Position numbers and translations under genes: made by a program. From Streptomyces sp. NBC_00708 (GTDB lineage: Bacteria > Actinomycetota > Actinomycetes > Streptomycetales > Streptomycetaceae), in NCBI GenBank assembly GCA_036226585.1, contig CP108997.1, forward strand, positions 5,394,001 to 5,458,000: a DNA stretch of 64,000 nucleotides. Reading direction: 5' to 3'. Below the pieces are notes generated by a model. That model was not told the origin of the DNA and did no database searches. It saw nothing but the letters and a program-made list of their open reading frames with translations. Below are positions 30,940 through 39,299 of this stretch, one piece after another; position 1 is the first letter of the stretch; each line of letters opens with the position of its first letter.

Positions 30940-31481
30940 TGCCAGTCCTCCGGTCCCTCGGTCTGCTCCAGGCGGAGGACCGCGCCGCTGCGGCTGTAGC
31001 GCCGGATGCGCGGCAGCGGCGGGTAGTACGCGTGCACGGAGACGGCGTGCTCCGTGGCGGACTCGTTCAGCACCTCGTGGACGTGGTGGCGGCCGAAGGC
31101 CCTGCCCCTGCCCGGCGTCAGTTCCCGGGTCCGGTCGATGTCCTCGGCAAGCTCCAGGGTCTTCCAGCCGTCGGTGGGCAGCCGGGCGGCGAGGGAGTGC
31201 TCCCTGAGCGTGCCGGCCGCGGTGAGGAAGGCGCCGACCGAGTCGGCGTGGTCGTGCCAGCCGGTGCCGGTGCCCGGCGGCCAGCCGATCAGCCAGGCCT
31301 CGCTGCCACCGGGCCCGTCGAGCCGGATCCAGGTCCGGCCCTCGGGGTCGAGCGGGAGGGAGGCGATGAGTGCGGTGTCCTCGGCGGTGCGGCGGACGAA
31401 TTCGAGCAGTTCCGCGGCGGTCGGAGCCGGGGCGGAGGTGCGCATGGGCACGGGAACAACGGGGAACGACGAGGCAGACAC
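30936..31481 (-). CDS. Cysteine dioxygenase (type I, cupin)
   Basis: 181 residues from a GTG at 31481, preceded by AGGACGG; an ATG at 31445 is the alternative. It oxidises cysteine to cysteine sulfinate with O2 at a non-haem iron. Iron ligands: the two His of GWHDHADS and the His in HHVHEVLNE; the conserved Tyr lies in HAYYPPLPRIRRYS. As in most bacterial enzymes, the position of the Cys that crosslinks to Tyr in mammals is Gly or similar. Upstream lies a Cys-rich leader peptide, downstream a coupled rhodanese; the unit governs cysteine catabolism. Confidence 0.93.
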   Translation of the reverse strand: MSASSFPVVPVPMRTSAPAPTAAELLEFVRRTAEDTALIASLPLDPEGRTWIRLDGPGGSEAWLIGWPPGTGTGWHDHADSVGAFLTAAGTLREHSLAARLPTDGWKTLELAEDIDRTRELTPGRGRAFGRHHVHEVLNESATEHAVSVHAYYPPLPRIRRYSRSGAVLRLEQTEGPEDWQ

Positions 31482-31487
31482 GGAGAC

Positions 31488-31510
31488 CGTCCTGAGAGTT
31501 CGCGCGGACG
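31488..31510 (-). promoter_or_regulatory. Possible ribosome-site-masking hairpin before the cysteine dioxygenase gene
   Basis: On the minus strand CGTCC (31510-31506) can pair with GGACG (31492-31488), which is part of the AGGACGG ribosome site, with a 13-base loop. The stem is short, so this is speculative; it fits control by ribosome position on the leader ORF. Confidence 0.3.
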
Positions 31511-31555
31511 CCCCGACGTACGGCACAGCGCACGGCGAGGGCAGGAGAAGGCGAT

Positions 31556-31642
31556 TCAGCAGGACGGACGACACACGCAGCCCGCATAGCGGAGCAGGTC
31601 CATATGGACCCTCCGCCACAGGCGCACATCGGTGTCGGTCAT
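31556..31642 (-). CDS. Cys-rich regulatory leader peptide (28 residues)
   Basis: Short ORF starting ATGACCGACACCGAT and ending MDLLRYAGCVCRPSC-stop, 74 bp before the cysteine dioxygenase start. The HxDLLR...C pattern is the hallmark of actinobacterial putative leader peptides found before sulfur genes. Three cysteines fall in the last seven residues, so ribosomes would stall there when charged Cys-tRNA is scarce. By analogy with Cys-rich leader ORFs in mycobacteria, it probably couples downstream expression to cysteine supply. Confidence 0.8.
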   Translation of the reverse strand: MTDTDVRLWRRVHMDLLRYAGCVCRPSC

Positions 31643-31674
31643 GACCCGGAGTAGACCATGCGCGCCCGCGAGGG

Positions 31675-33291
31675 TCAATTGACGTCTGCGGTCCGGTCGG
31701 CACGCTCGGATGCCCGGGGCGCGCCGCCGCGTGCCGCTTCCGCCGCCGCGAACAGCTCCGCCGGACGCACCCCGCCGAACGCCTCGACGAGATGCCCGTC
31801 CGGCCTGACCAGCAGAACCGTGTGCGCGGAGGCGCCCGGATAGCTCTCGGCCACCAGCAGTTCGGCCTTCACCGGCAGCGCCGTCACGGCTTCCGCCAGA
31901 CGGGGCATCACTCCGGCGCGCATCCAGTGGCGCCGGTCCCATACTCCGGTTCCCGGCGCGACGAGCACCACCAGCAACTGCCCCTGGCCCAGCCGCTCCC
32001 GCAGCCGTGCCGTGGTGCCGTCGGGTGCCGTGACCCGTACATCGGCCACCGGCGCACCGGGGGGCGTACCCACCGAGGTGTGCGCCTCGGCGCGCGGGGG
32101 CGCAAGGGGGGACAGGGCGTAGGAAGGGGGCGCACCGAGGGGGCCGCAGCCCAGATGCCCGTCCATGAGCAGTGAGTCGTGCCCCCGTGCGCTCCCCGGT
32201 ACGAGCGTCCGCAAACCTCCGCCGCCCCGCAGTATCGGCAGCGACTGGTCGGCCGCGCGCAGCCGCGAGGCGACGGCGGCCCTGCGTTCGGCCTGGTAGC
32301 TGTCGAGAAGAGCGTCGGACGCCCCGTGGTGCCAGGCCAGGGCCAGCTTCCACGCCAGGTTCTCGGCGTCCCGCAGCCCCTCGTCGAGCCCCTGGGTGCC
32401 CAGGGCACCCAGCAGATGGGCGGCGTCCCCGGCGAGAAAGGACCGCTTCACGCGCCAGCGACGGGCCAGCCGGTGGTGCAGCGTGTAGACCCCCGTGTCC
32501 AGCAGCTCGTACGGGGGCGTCTCGCCGCACCAGCCGGCCAGGGTGTCCCGGACCCGCGTGACCAGCGCGTCCGGCGTGACGAGTTCGCCGCGCGCGGGCA
32601 GCAGCCAGTCCAGCCGCCACACGTCGTCGGGCAGCGGGCGCGCGGTGACCTCGGCGCCTCCGGTGCGCCACGGGGGCGACCGGTGCAGCACGGCCTCGCC
32701 GGGCCAGGGCAGTTCGGTGCGCAGAGCGGCCACGGCGTGCCGTTCCACCGCCGTACGCCCGGGAAACCTGATGTCGAGGAGTTTGCGCACGGTGGACCGG
32801 GCGCCGTCGCAGCCGACCAGATAACTCCCGCGCCACCAGGTCGAACCGGGCTCCCTGGTGTGCACGGTGACGCCTGCCGGGTCCTGCTCCAGCGTGTCGA
32901 TCCGGCTGGGCCCGGCCGTCTGCACCAGCTCCTGCGCGGCCACCGCGTCCCGCAGACTCCGCACCAGCGCGTGCTGCGGTACGTGCACGGGGGCGGCCGG
33001 TACACCGCTGCCCGGGGACGGCTCCTCGCCCAGCGGCAGCTCGCGTACCAGCTGCCTGCGCCGCACGGACCGCCAGCCGGTCCAGCGCAGCCCCTCGTCC
33101 CGCAGTGCCTTGCAGCCCAGCCGCTCCAGGAAGGCCGCGGTGTCCTCGCGCAGGACGGCCGTGCGGGCGGGGCGTGTCTCGTCCTTGGCGGGGTCCTCGT
33201 CGAGCAGGACGGACGGGACGCCCTGAGCGGCGAGGGCGAGCGAGAGCGCCAGGCCGACCGGCCCGGCACCGACGACGATCACCGGGTCCAC
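31675..33291 (-). CDS. FAD-dependent aromatic monooxygenase (PheA/TfdB type)
   Basis: 538 residues, GTG start with GGGGGA seven bases upstream. Class A flavoprotein hydroxylase: dinucleotide fold VVGAGPVGLALSLALAAQG at the N-terminus, YLVGCDGARSTVRKLL (DG motif) near 180, FLAGDAAHLLGALGTQGLDEGLRD (GD motif) near 295, and a C-terminal thioredoxin-like domain (about 400-520). Members hydroxylate phenols or polyketides with NAD(P)H and O2. Substrate unknown; no polyketide genes are nearby. Transcribed toward the leader-peptide operon and probably independent of it. Confidence 0.87.
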   Translation of the reverse strand: MDPVIVVGAGPVGLALSLALAAQGVPSVLLDEDPAKDETRPARTAVLREDTAAFLERLGCKALRDEGLRWTGWRSVRRRQLVRELPLGEEPSPGSGVPAAPVHVPQHALVRSLRDAVAAQELVQTAGPSRIDTLEQDPAGVTVHTREPGSTWWRGSYLVGCDGARSTVRKLLDIRFPGRTAVERHAVAALRTELPWPGEAVLHRSPPWRTGGAEVTARPLPDDVWRLDWLLPARGELVTPDALVTRVRDTLAGWCGETPPYELLDTGVYTLHHRLARRWRVKRSFLAGDAAHLLGALGTQGLDEGLRDAENLAWKLALAWHHGASDALLDSYQAERRAAVASRLRAADQSLPILRGGGGLRTLVPGSARGHDSLLMDGHLGCGPLGAPPSYALSPLAPPRAEAHTSVGTPPGAPVADVRVTAPDGTTARLRERLGQGQLLVVLVAPGTGVWDRRHWMRAGVMPRLAEAVTALPVKAELLVAESYPGASAHTVLLVRPDGHLVEAFGGVRPAELFAAAEAARGGAPRASERADRTADVN

Positions 33292-33410
33292 GACGCGTCC
33301 CCCGTCGGAAGCGCAGCGAAACGGAACGGTCCGGTGCAACGGAACGGAAGGTGCGCGGGCGTCGAAGGGGGTGCTGCGGCGTCGGGGACTCGGTGCGCGA
33401 TCACAGAACG

Positions 33411-33440
33411 TATGCAACCTACTGCCGGTGCTTGCGTCAA
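33411..33440 (-). promoter_or_regulatory. Candidate promoter of the FAD monooxygenase gene
   Basis: On the minus strand TTGACG (33440-33435), an 18-base spacer, then TGCATA (33416-33411), about 120 bp before the GTG. Fair match to a housekeeping promoter. Confidence 0.45.
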
Positions 33441-33456
33441 GCGACGCCGGAACGCG

Positions 33457-33492
33457 GCGAGGGGCGGTGGCAGGTGTGCCACCGCCCCTCGC
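33457..33492 (-). terminator. Terminator of the gluABCD operon
   Basis: Perfect 16-bp stem GCGAGGGGCGGTGGCA/TGCCACCGCCCCTCGC with loop GGTG, 20 bp past the gluD stop. Confidence 0.88.
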
Positions 33493-33512
33493 GGGCGTCG
33501 TACGACGGACTG

Positions 33513-34424
33513 TCAGGCGGCGCTTCCGTCGTCCACCTTGAGCGACGGCGCACCGATCGTCTCCAGCTCGCCCCCCGGTCCGGTGCCCACGACAGCGCCC
33601 GTGCTCTTCTTCCCGCGCCGGAGCCACCGCTCCAGCCAGCTCGCGAAGGACGTCAGGGCAAAGTTCAGCGCCAGGTAGACCAACGCGACGATCGTGAAGC
33701 ACGCGATGGTGTTCGACCCGTAGTTCGCGGACATCGGCCGTACCGAAGCCAGCAGCTCCGGGTAGCTGAGCACCGCGCCGCCGAGGGCGGTGTCCTTCAC
33801 GATCACCACGAGCTGGCTGACGATAGCCGGCAGCATCGCGGTGACCGCCTGCGGCAGCAGCACGAAGACCATCGTCTGGCCCTTGCGCATACCGATCGCC
33901 TTCGCCGCGTCCGTCTGTCCGCGGGGGAGCGTCAGGATGCCGGCGCGCACGATCTCGGCGAGCACCGAGGCGTTGTAGAGCACCAGGCCCGTCACCACGG
34001 CGTACAGCAGACGGGTGTCCGGGTCGAGATCGGTGTACTCGGCGTACGCCTGGTTCGCGATGACCATCAGGAGCAGTACGGGAATGGCGCGGAAGAATTC
34101 CACGACCACCCCGCCGGAAACGCGGACCCAGCGGTGGTCCGAGAGCCGTCCGATGCCGAACAGCGCGCCCAGCGGCAGAGCGATGATCAGAGCGAAGAAC
34201 GCCGCCTTGATCGTGTTCTGGAAGCCCGGCCAGATGAACGTCTCCCACGCCTGGGTGCCGGCGAAGAACGGCTTCCACTTGACCCAGTCGAGCTGGTGCT
34301 TCTCGGCGAGGCCGTCGTACACCCACCACAGCACCGCCCCGGCGGCCAGCACGAAGAGGACGGTGTACAGGATGTTGCGCCGCTTGGCGCGGGGGCCCTG
34401 TGCGTCGTAGAGGACGGAACTCAT
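33513..34424 (-). CDS. gluD: Glutamate ABC transporter permease GluD
   Basis: 303 residues. Polar-amino-acid (HisM-type) permease: about five helices, and the cytoplasmic EAA-like loop GQTDAAKAIGMRKGQTMVFVLLPQAVTAMLP. One helix near the N-terminus (YTVLFVLAAGAVLWWVY) precedes the core. ATG overlaps the gluC stop. Forms the membrane channel with GluC. Last gene of gluABCD. The C-terminus is Lys/Gly-rich and cytoplasmic. Confidence 0.93.
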   Translation of the reverse strand: MSSVLYDAQGPRAKRRNILYTVLFVLAAGAVLWWVYDGLAEKHQLDWVKWKPFFAGTQAWETFIWPGFQNTIKAAFFALIIALPLGALFGIGRLSDHRWVRVSGGVVVEFFRAIPVLLLMVIANQAYAEYTDLDPDTRLLYAVVTGLVLYNASVLAEIVRAGILTLPRGQTDAAKAIGMRKGQTMVFVLLPQAVTAMLPAIVSQLVVIVKDTALGGAVLSYPELLASVRPMSANYGSNTIACFTIVALVYLALNFALTSFASWLERWLRRGKKSTGAVVGTGPGGELETIGAPSLKVDDGSAA

Positions 34425-35086
34425 CGCTTCACCGCCACCTTCTTGGCGACCCAGCCGAGGATGAGGCCGGTCGGGAGGGTCAGGACGATGAAGCCGAGGA
34501 TGAACACACCCGAGATCAGCAGCAGCTGGGCCTCGTTCTCGATCATTTCCTTCATCAGGTACGAGGCTTCCGCGACCCCGATCGCCGCTGCGACGGTGGT
34601 GTTCTTCGTCAGCGCGATGAGCACGTTGGACAGCGGGTTGACCACCGACCGGAACGCCTGCGGGAGCACGATCAGCCGCAGCACCTGGGTGAAGCTGAGC
34701 CCGAGCGCCCGAGCCGCCTCCGCCTGGCCGACCGGCACCGTGTTGATGCCCGAGCGCAGGGCCTCGCACACGAACGACGCGGTGTAGACGACGAAGGCGA
34801 GCACCGCGAGCCGGAAGTTGATGCCCTTGATGTCGGAGGAGCCGAGGGCGATGCCGAGTGTCGAGTACAGGCCCAGCGACGCGAACAGAATGATCACGGT
34901 CAGCGGGATGTTCCGCACCACGTTCACATATCCGGTCGCGAAGCCGCGCATCAGGGGGACCGGGCTGACCTTCATGCCGGCCAGCAGCGTTCCCCATATG
35001 AGGGAGCCGAGGGCGGAGAACACGGTGAGCTTCACCGTGACCCAGAAGGCCCCCAGCAGGTCGTAACCATCAAGAAAGTCGAACAC
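34421..35086 (-). CDS. gluC: Glutamate ABC transporter permease GluC
   Basis: 221 residues from GTG 35086, which has GGGAG just upstream and gives the family N-terminus FDFLDGYDLLGAFW; GTG 35104 is a weaker alternative. HisM-type permease with about five helices and loop GQAEAARALGLSFTQVLRLIVLPQAFRSV. Partner of GluD. Separated from gluB by a strong hairpin, which probably lowers permease expression relative to the binding protein. Confidence 0.93.
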   Translation of the reverse strand: MFDFLDGYDLLGAFWVTVKLTVFSALGSLIWGTLLAGMKVSPVPLMRGFATGYVNVVRNIPLTVIILFASLGLYSTLGIALGSSDIKGINFRLAVLAFVVYTASFVCEALRSGINTVPVGQAEAARALGLSFTQVLRLIVLPQAFRSVVNPLSNVLIALTKNTTVAAAIGVAEASYLMKEMIENEAQLLLISGVFILGFIVLTLPTGLILGWVAKKVAVKR

Positions 35087-35118
35087 GATCTCCCGTGCTT
35101 CCACGTGTAGGAGGGCAC

Positions 35119-35147
35119 GGCGCGCCGCCGGTCAGCGGCGGCGCGCC
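35119..35147 (-). promoter_or_regulatory. Intercistronic hairpin between gluB and gluC
   Basis: Perfect 12-bp stem GGCGCGCCGCCG/CGGCGGCGCGCC with loop GTCAG in the 75-bp gap between gluB and gluC. Such stems protect the upstream message and attenuate downstream transcription, giving more binding protein than permease. Confidence 0.7.
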
Positions 35148-35161
35148 CGGTCAGCCCTGCT

Positions 35162-36001
35162 TCACTTGACGACGTTGCCGATCTTCGGAGCGTCCTCGTT
35201 CTTGTAGCCGGCGGGACCGAAGTTCGCGTCCACGGCCTTCTGCCACGAGCCGTCCGAGACCATCTTGGTCAGCGCGTCGTTGATCTTCTTCTTGAGGTCG
35301 GCGTCGCCCTTCTTCAGGCCGATGCCGTAGTTCTCGTTGGTCATCTTGAAGCCGGCCAGCTTGAACTTGCCCTTGTTGGCGTCCTGCGAGGCGTAGCCGG
35401 CGAGGATGCTGTCGTCCGTGGTCAGCGCGTCGACGGCCTTGTTCTCGAGGCCGGTCAGGCACTCGGAGTAGCCGCCGTACTCCTGGAGCTGCGCCTTCGG
35501 GGCCAGCGTGTCGTGGATGTTCTGCGCCGAGGTCGAGCCGGTGACCGAGCAGAGCTTCTTGTTGTTCAGGTCCTCGGGCTTCTTGATCGAGTTGTCGTCC
35601 GCGCGAACCAGGATGTCCTGGTGGGCGAGGAGGTACGGACCGGCGAAGTCGACCTTCTTCAGACGCTCGTCGTTGATGGAGTAGGAGGCGACGATGAACT
35701 TCACGTCACCGCGCGAGATCGCCGTCTCGCGGTCGGCGCTCTTCGTCTCCTTGAACTCGATGTTCTTGGCGTCGTAGCCGAGCTCCTTGGCGACGTACGT
35801 GGCGACGTCGACGTCGAAGCCGGTGTACTTGCCGTCCGGGGTCTTCAGGCCGATACCCGGCTGGTCGATCTTGATGCCGATGGTGATCTTCTTGCCGCCA
35901 CCCGAAGCCGAGTCGTCCTTGTCGTCGGAACCACAGGCGGTTGCGGTGAGAGCGAGGGCGAGCACGGCGGCCGAGGCGGCGGTGACCTTACGAAGCTGCA
36001 T
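35162..36001 (-). CDS. gluB: Glutamate-binding lipoprotein GluB
   Basis: 279-residue extracytoplasmic solute-binding protein (SBP_bac_3 family). Signal peptide with lipobox ending LALTATACGS, lipid-modified Cys23. Mature domain has FDVDVATYVAKELGY, ISRGDVKFIVASYS and a C-terminal ALTKMVSDGSWQKAVDANFG, as in glutamate/aspartate binders. Captures substrate outside the membrane and delivers it to GluCD. RBS AGGGAA precedes the ATG. Confidence 0.95.
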   Translation of the reverse strand: MQLRKVTAASAAVLALALTATACGSDDKDDSASGGGKKITIGIKIDQPGIGLKTPDGKYTGFDVDVATYVAKELGYDAKNIEFKETKSADRETAISRGDVKFIVASYSINDERLKKVDFAGPYLLAHQDILVRADDNSIKKPEDLNNKKLCSVTGSTSAQNIHDTLAPKAQLQEYGGYSECLTGLENKAVDALTTDDSILAGYASQDANKGKFKLAGFKMTNENYGIGLKKGDADLKKKINDALTKMVSDGSWQKAVDANFGPAGYKNEDAPKIGNVVK

Positions 36002-36070
36002 GGTGAAATTCCCTAGAGTTGACGCGAAGTGAGTGATCAGCGGATACGGGAGCCGGTGCCGCGGGCTCCG

Positions 36071-36859
36071 TCAGTGGTGAAGGATCTTCGACAGGAAGTC
36101 CTTGGCCCGGTCACTGCGCGGGTTGCTGAAGAACTGGTCGGGCGTGGCCTCTTCGACGATCTTTCCGTCCGCCATGAAGACGACCCGGTTCGCCGCGGAG
36201 CGCGCGAAGCCCATCTCGTGGGTGACGACGACCATCGTCATGCCCTCGCGGGCGAGCTGCTGCATGACCTCCAGCACCTCGTTGATCATCTCCGGGTCGA
36301 GGGCCGAGGTCGGCTCGTCGAAGAGCATGACCTTCGGGTCCATCGCCAGGGCACGGGCGATCGCCACACGCTGCTGCTGGCCGCCGGAGAGCTGGGAGGG
36401 GTACTTGTCGGCCTGGGTTCCGACGCCCACCCGGTCGAGCAGCGAACGCGCCTTGTCCTCGGCCGCCTTCTTGTCCGTCTTGCGGACCTTCAGCTGCCCG
36501 AGCATCACGTTCTCGAGGACCGTCTTGTGGGCGAACAGGTTGAACGACTGGAAGACCATGCCGACATCGGCACGCAGCCGCGCCAGCTCCTTGCCCTCAG
36601 CGGGCAGCGGCTTCCCGTCGATCGTGATCGCACCCGAGTCGATCGTCTCCAGGCGGTTGATCGTGCGGCACAGCGTGGACTTCCCGGACCCGGACGGCCC
36701 GATGACGACCACGACTTCGCCGCGGGCGATCGTCAGGTCGATGTCCTGGAGCACATGCAGCGCGCCGAAGTGCTTGTTGACGTTGCTCAGCACCACCAGA
36801 TCGCCACCGGGCGCGGGTGCAGCGTCCTCGGCGCCCTTGGTCACTGAAACTCCGCTCAT
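36071..36859 (-). CDS. gluA: Glutamate ABC transporter ATPase GluA
   Basis: 262-residue polar-amino-acid ABC ATPase. Walker [10 protein letters not shown] (54-62), Q-loop in [19 protein letters not shown], signature [15 protein letters not shown], Walker [13 protein letters not shown] and switch His in VVTHEMGF. The N-terminal 20 residues are an Ala/Pro-rich extension; GTG at residue 6 is an alternative start. First gene of the operon; a palindrome lies 42-63 bp upstream. Confidence 0.95.
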   Translation of the reverse strand: MSGVSVTKGAEDAAPAPGGDLVVLSNVNKHFGALHVLQDIDLTIARGEVVVVIGPSGSGKSTLCRTINRLETIDSGAITIDGKPLPAEGKELARLRADVGMVFQSFNLFAHKTVLENVMLGQLKVRKTDKKAAEDKARSLLDRVGVGTQADKYPSQLSGGQQQRVAIARALAMDPKVMLFDEPTSALDPEMINEVLEVMQQLAREGMTMVVVTHEMGFARSAANRVVFMADGKIVEEATPDQFFSNPRSDRAKDFLSKILHH

Positions 36860-36900
36860 CGGCTTCTTGCTCCGTCCTCCTCGGTTGGGAAGGACCCTAG

Positions 36901-36922
36901 TGACGCAGTGCTACCAGCGTCA
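36901..36922. promoter_or_regulatory. Palindrome upstream of gluA, candidate GluR operator
   Basis: TGACGC-N10-GCGTCA lies in the 325-bp intergenic region between gluA and the divergent response regulator gene, 42 bp before gluA. It is the only good dyad seen there. In S. coelicolor GluR is reported to activate gluABCD directly; assigning this dyad to GluR is inference. The rest of 36860-37184 shows no other clear element. Confidence 0.5.
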
Positions 36923-37184
36923 TTACATCTGAGCGGAAATTGAGCATAACGATCCGGCGGCAACCGGACACTCCGCGTGAACGGGACGTCACGCCTGCCG
37001 CATCGGGCGTACCGGGTGCATAACGGAAACCCGGATACATCGGACAGGCCCTTGACTGTCCACCCGCGATCGGCGTGGATTCCCTGGTACACCCCTACGT
37101 GAAACACCCCGGAACGGGGAAGTGACCGGGGGCGTACGCGACCGTTCGTACCGACCGCCGACACACCACTGCCAGAGGGGGGCC

Positions 37185-37877
37185 ATGAGACTGCTGCTCG
37201 TCGAGGACGACAACCACGTCGCCGCCGCCCTGTCCGCGATCCTCGCCCGGCACGGCTTCCAGGTGGTCCACGCCCGCAGCGGCGACGAGGCCCTGCAGGC
37301 GCTCCTGCCCACCGACACCGAGCCCTTCGGCGTCGTGCTGCTCGATCTCGGGCTGCCCGACCAGGACGGCTACGAGGTGTGCGGCAAGATCCGCAAGCGC
37401 AGTTCCGTGCCGGTGATCATGGTGACCGCCCGTGCCGACGTGCGCTCGCGCATCCACGGACTCAATCTGGGCGCCGACGACTACGTGACCAAGCCGTACG
37501 ACACCGGCGAGCTGCTGGCCCGTATCCACGCGGTCAGCCGGCGCAAGGCGAGCAACGAGGACACCGTGTCCACACCCGTCGCCGCACTGCGTCTCGGGCA
37601 CGTCAGCATCGAGCTGCCCACGCGCCGGGTCAGCGTCGACGGGAGCGAAGTGCAGCTCACCCGTAAGGAGTTCGATCTGCTCGCCCTGCTCGCCCAGCGG
37701 CCCGGTGTGGTCTTCCGCCGCGAACAGATCATCAGCGAGGTGTGGCGTACCAGCTGGGAGGGAACGGGCCGGACCCTGGAGGTGCACGTCGCCTCGCTCC
37801 GTTCCAAGCTGCGGCTGCCCGCACTGATCGAGACGGTGCGCGGGGTCGGCTACCGCCTCGTCTCCCCGTCCGCGTAG
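37185..37877 (+). CDS. gluR: OmpR-family response regulator, GluR
   Basis: 230 residues. Receiver (1-115): acidic pocket E7-D8-D9, phospho-Asp D54 (LLDLGLPDQDG), K103 (VTKPYD). C-terminal winged helix (about 130-228): LTRKEFDLLALLAQRPGVVFRREQI and GRTLEVHVASLRSKL. The ATG at 37185 follows a GAGGGGGG site. Next to the sensor kinase and divergent from gluABCD, the arrangement of the GluR-GluK glutamate-sensing system of S. coelicolor. Confidence 0.92.
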   Translation: MRLLLVEDDNHVAAALSAILARHGFQVVHARSGDEALQALLPTDTEPFGVVLLDLGLPDQDGYEVCGKIRKRSSVPVIMVTARADVRSRIHGLNLGADDYVTKPYDTGELLARIHAVSRRKASNEDTVSTPVAALRLGHVSIELPTRRVSVDGSEVQLTRKEFDLLALLAQRPGVVFRREQIISEVWRTSWEGTGRTLEVHVASLRSKLRLPALIETVRGVGYRLVSPSA

Positions 37878-37892
37878 AGGCGTACGTCCCCG

Positions 37893-39287
37893 GTGCGTAC
37901 CCGGCTGCTCCCGCTGCTCATCATCCTGATGGCGAGTGTCCTGCTCGCCCTCGGCTTCCCGCTGGCCGTCAGCGTGGCCGCCGCCGAGCAGCAGCGCGTC
38001 GTGATCGACCGCATCGACGACACGGCACGCTTCGCCGCGCTCGCCCAGTTCATCACCGAGCGCACCACCGGCTACGACGAACGGCGCCGTACCCTCCAGA
38101 CCGAGCTGGAAACGTACAACTCGGTGTACGGCATCCGGGCCGGTGTCTTCTACCGCGACGACTCCGCCATGGCGAAGGCCCCGGCCGCCTGGCGGCTGCC
38201 CGCCGAGGGGGAGGGGCGGGCCGCGTTCAGCGAGGCGCTGCTCGGCCGCCGCAGCCACGACCCGCCGCAGGTCTGGCCCTGGCAGGACGGGCGCGTGGTC
38301 GTCGCCTCGCCCGTCGTGCGCGACGGCGACGTCATCGCCGTCGTCGTCATCGACTCGCCCACCGGCCAGATGCGCGGCGACACGATCCGCGGCTGGCTGC
38401 TGATCGCGGCGGGCGAGGCGGTCGCCATGCTGGTCGCCGTCGGCGCCGCGATCCGCCTCACCGGCTGGGTCCTGCTGCCGGTCAAGACGCTGGACGCGGC
38501 CGCCCACGACATCGCCAGCGGCCGGATGCGCTCCCGGGTCGCCGCGTCCGGCGGGCCCCCGGAACTCAGGCGGCTGGCCCGCTCGTTCAACGAGATGGCC
38601 GACAACGTCGAAGACGTGCTGGAGCAGCAGCGCGCCTTCGTCGCCGACGCCTCCCACCAGTTGCGCAACCCGCTGGCCGCCCTGCTCCTGCGCATCGAAC
38701 TCCTCGCCCTCGAACTCCCCGAGGGCAACGAGGAGATCGCCTCCGTGCGCACCGAGGGCCGCCGCCTCGGCCAGGTCCTCGACGACCTGCTCGACCTCGC
38801 GCTCGCCGAGCACGCCGAGAGCGACCTCCGGCTCACCGACATCGGGGCGCTCACCGCGGAACGCGTCGCGTCCTGGCGGCCGGTGGCCGAGGAGAAGGGC
38901 GTACGGCTCCGGGCCGAGGGTCCGCCCGCCGTCACCGCCTGGGCGGACCCCATCGCCCTGTCCAGCGCGCTGGACGCCATCATCGACAACGCCCTCAAGT
39001 TCACACCGGCCGACGAGGAGGTCCGCGTCACGGTCGCCTCCGGCAGCCGGGACGTCACGGTCGTCGTCGCGGACGGCGGCCCCGGCCTCACCGAGCAGGA
39101 GCTCGAACGGGTCGGCGACCGTTTCTGGCGCAGCTCCCAGCACCAGAACATCCGGGGCTCGGGCCTCGGCCTCTCCATCTCCCAGGCGCTCCTGGCGGCG
39201 GGCGGCGGCTCGCTCTCGTACGCACGCAAGGAGCCGTACGGACTGAGCGTGACGGTCTCCGTGCCCCGCAACGACCCGAAGGGCTGA
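37893..39287 (+). CDS. gluK: Sensor histidine kinase, GluK
   Basis: 464 residues, GTG start 15 bp after the gluR stop. Two membrane helices (about 5-30 and 166-190) flank an extracytoplasmic sensor domain of about 135 residues. HAMP about 190-245, HisKA with phospho-His 255 (ADASHQLRNPLAAL), HATPase with DGGPGLTEQE and GSGLGLSISQALL. Phosphorylates GluR, probably in response to external glutamate (family knowledge from S. coelicolor). Convergent with the TAXI gene, 12 bp apart. Confidence 0.9.
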   Translation: MRTRLLPLLIILMASVLLALGFPLAVSVAAAEQQRVVIDRIDDTARFAALAQFITERTTGYDERRRTLQTELETYNSVYGIRAGVFYRDDSAMAKAPAAWRLPAEGEGRAAFSEALLGRRSHDPPQVWPWQDGRVVVASPVVRDGDVIAVVVIDSPTGQMRGDTIRGWLLIAAGEAVAMLVAVGAAIRLTGWVLLPVKTLDAAAHDIASGRMRSRVAASGGPPELRRLARSFNEMADNVEDVLEQQRAFVADASHQLRNPLAALLLRIELLALELPEGNEEIASVRTEGRRLGQVLDDLLDLALAEHAESDLRLTDIGALTAERVASWRPVAEEKGVRLRAEGPPAVTAWADPIALSSALDAIIDNALKFTPADEEVRVTVASGSRDVTVVVADGGPGLTEQELERVGDRFWRSSQHQNIRGSGLGLSISQALLAAGGGSLSYARKEPYGLSVTVSVPRNDPKG

Positions 39288-39299
39288 GGAGCCGGCGCC

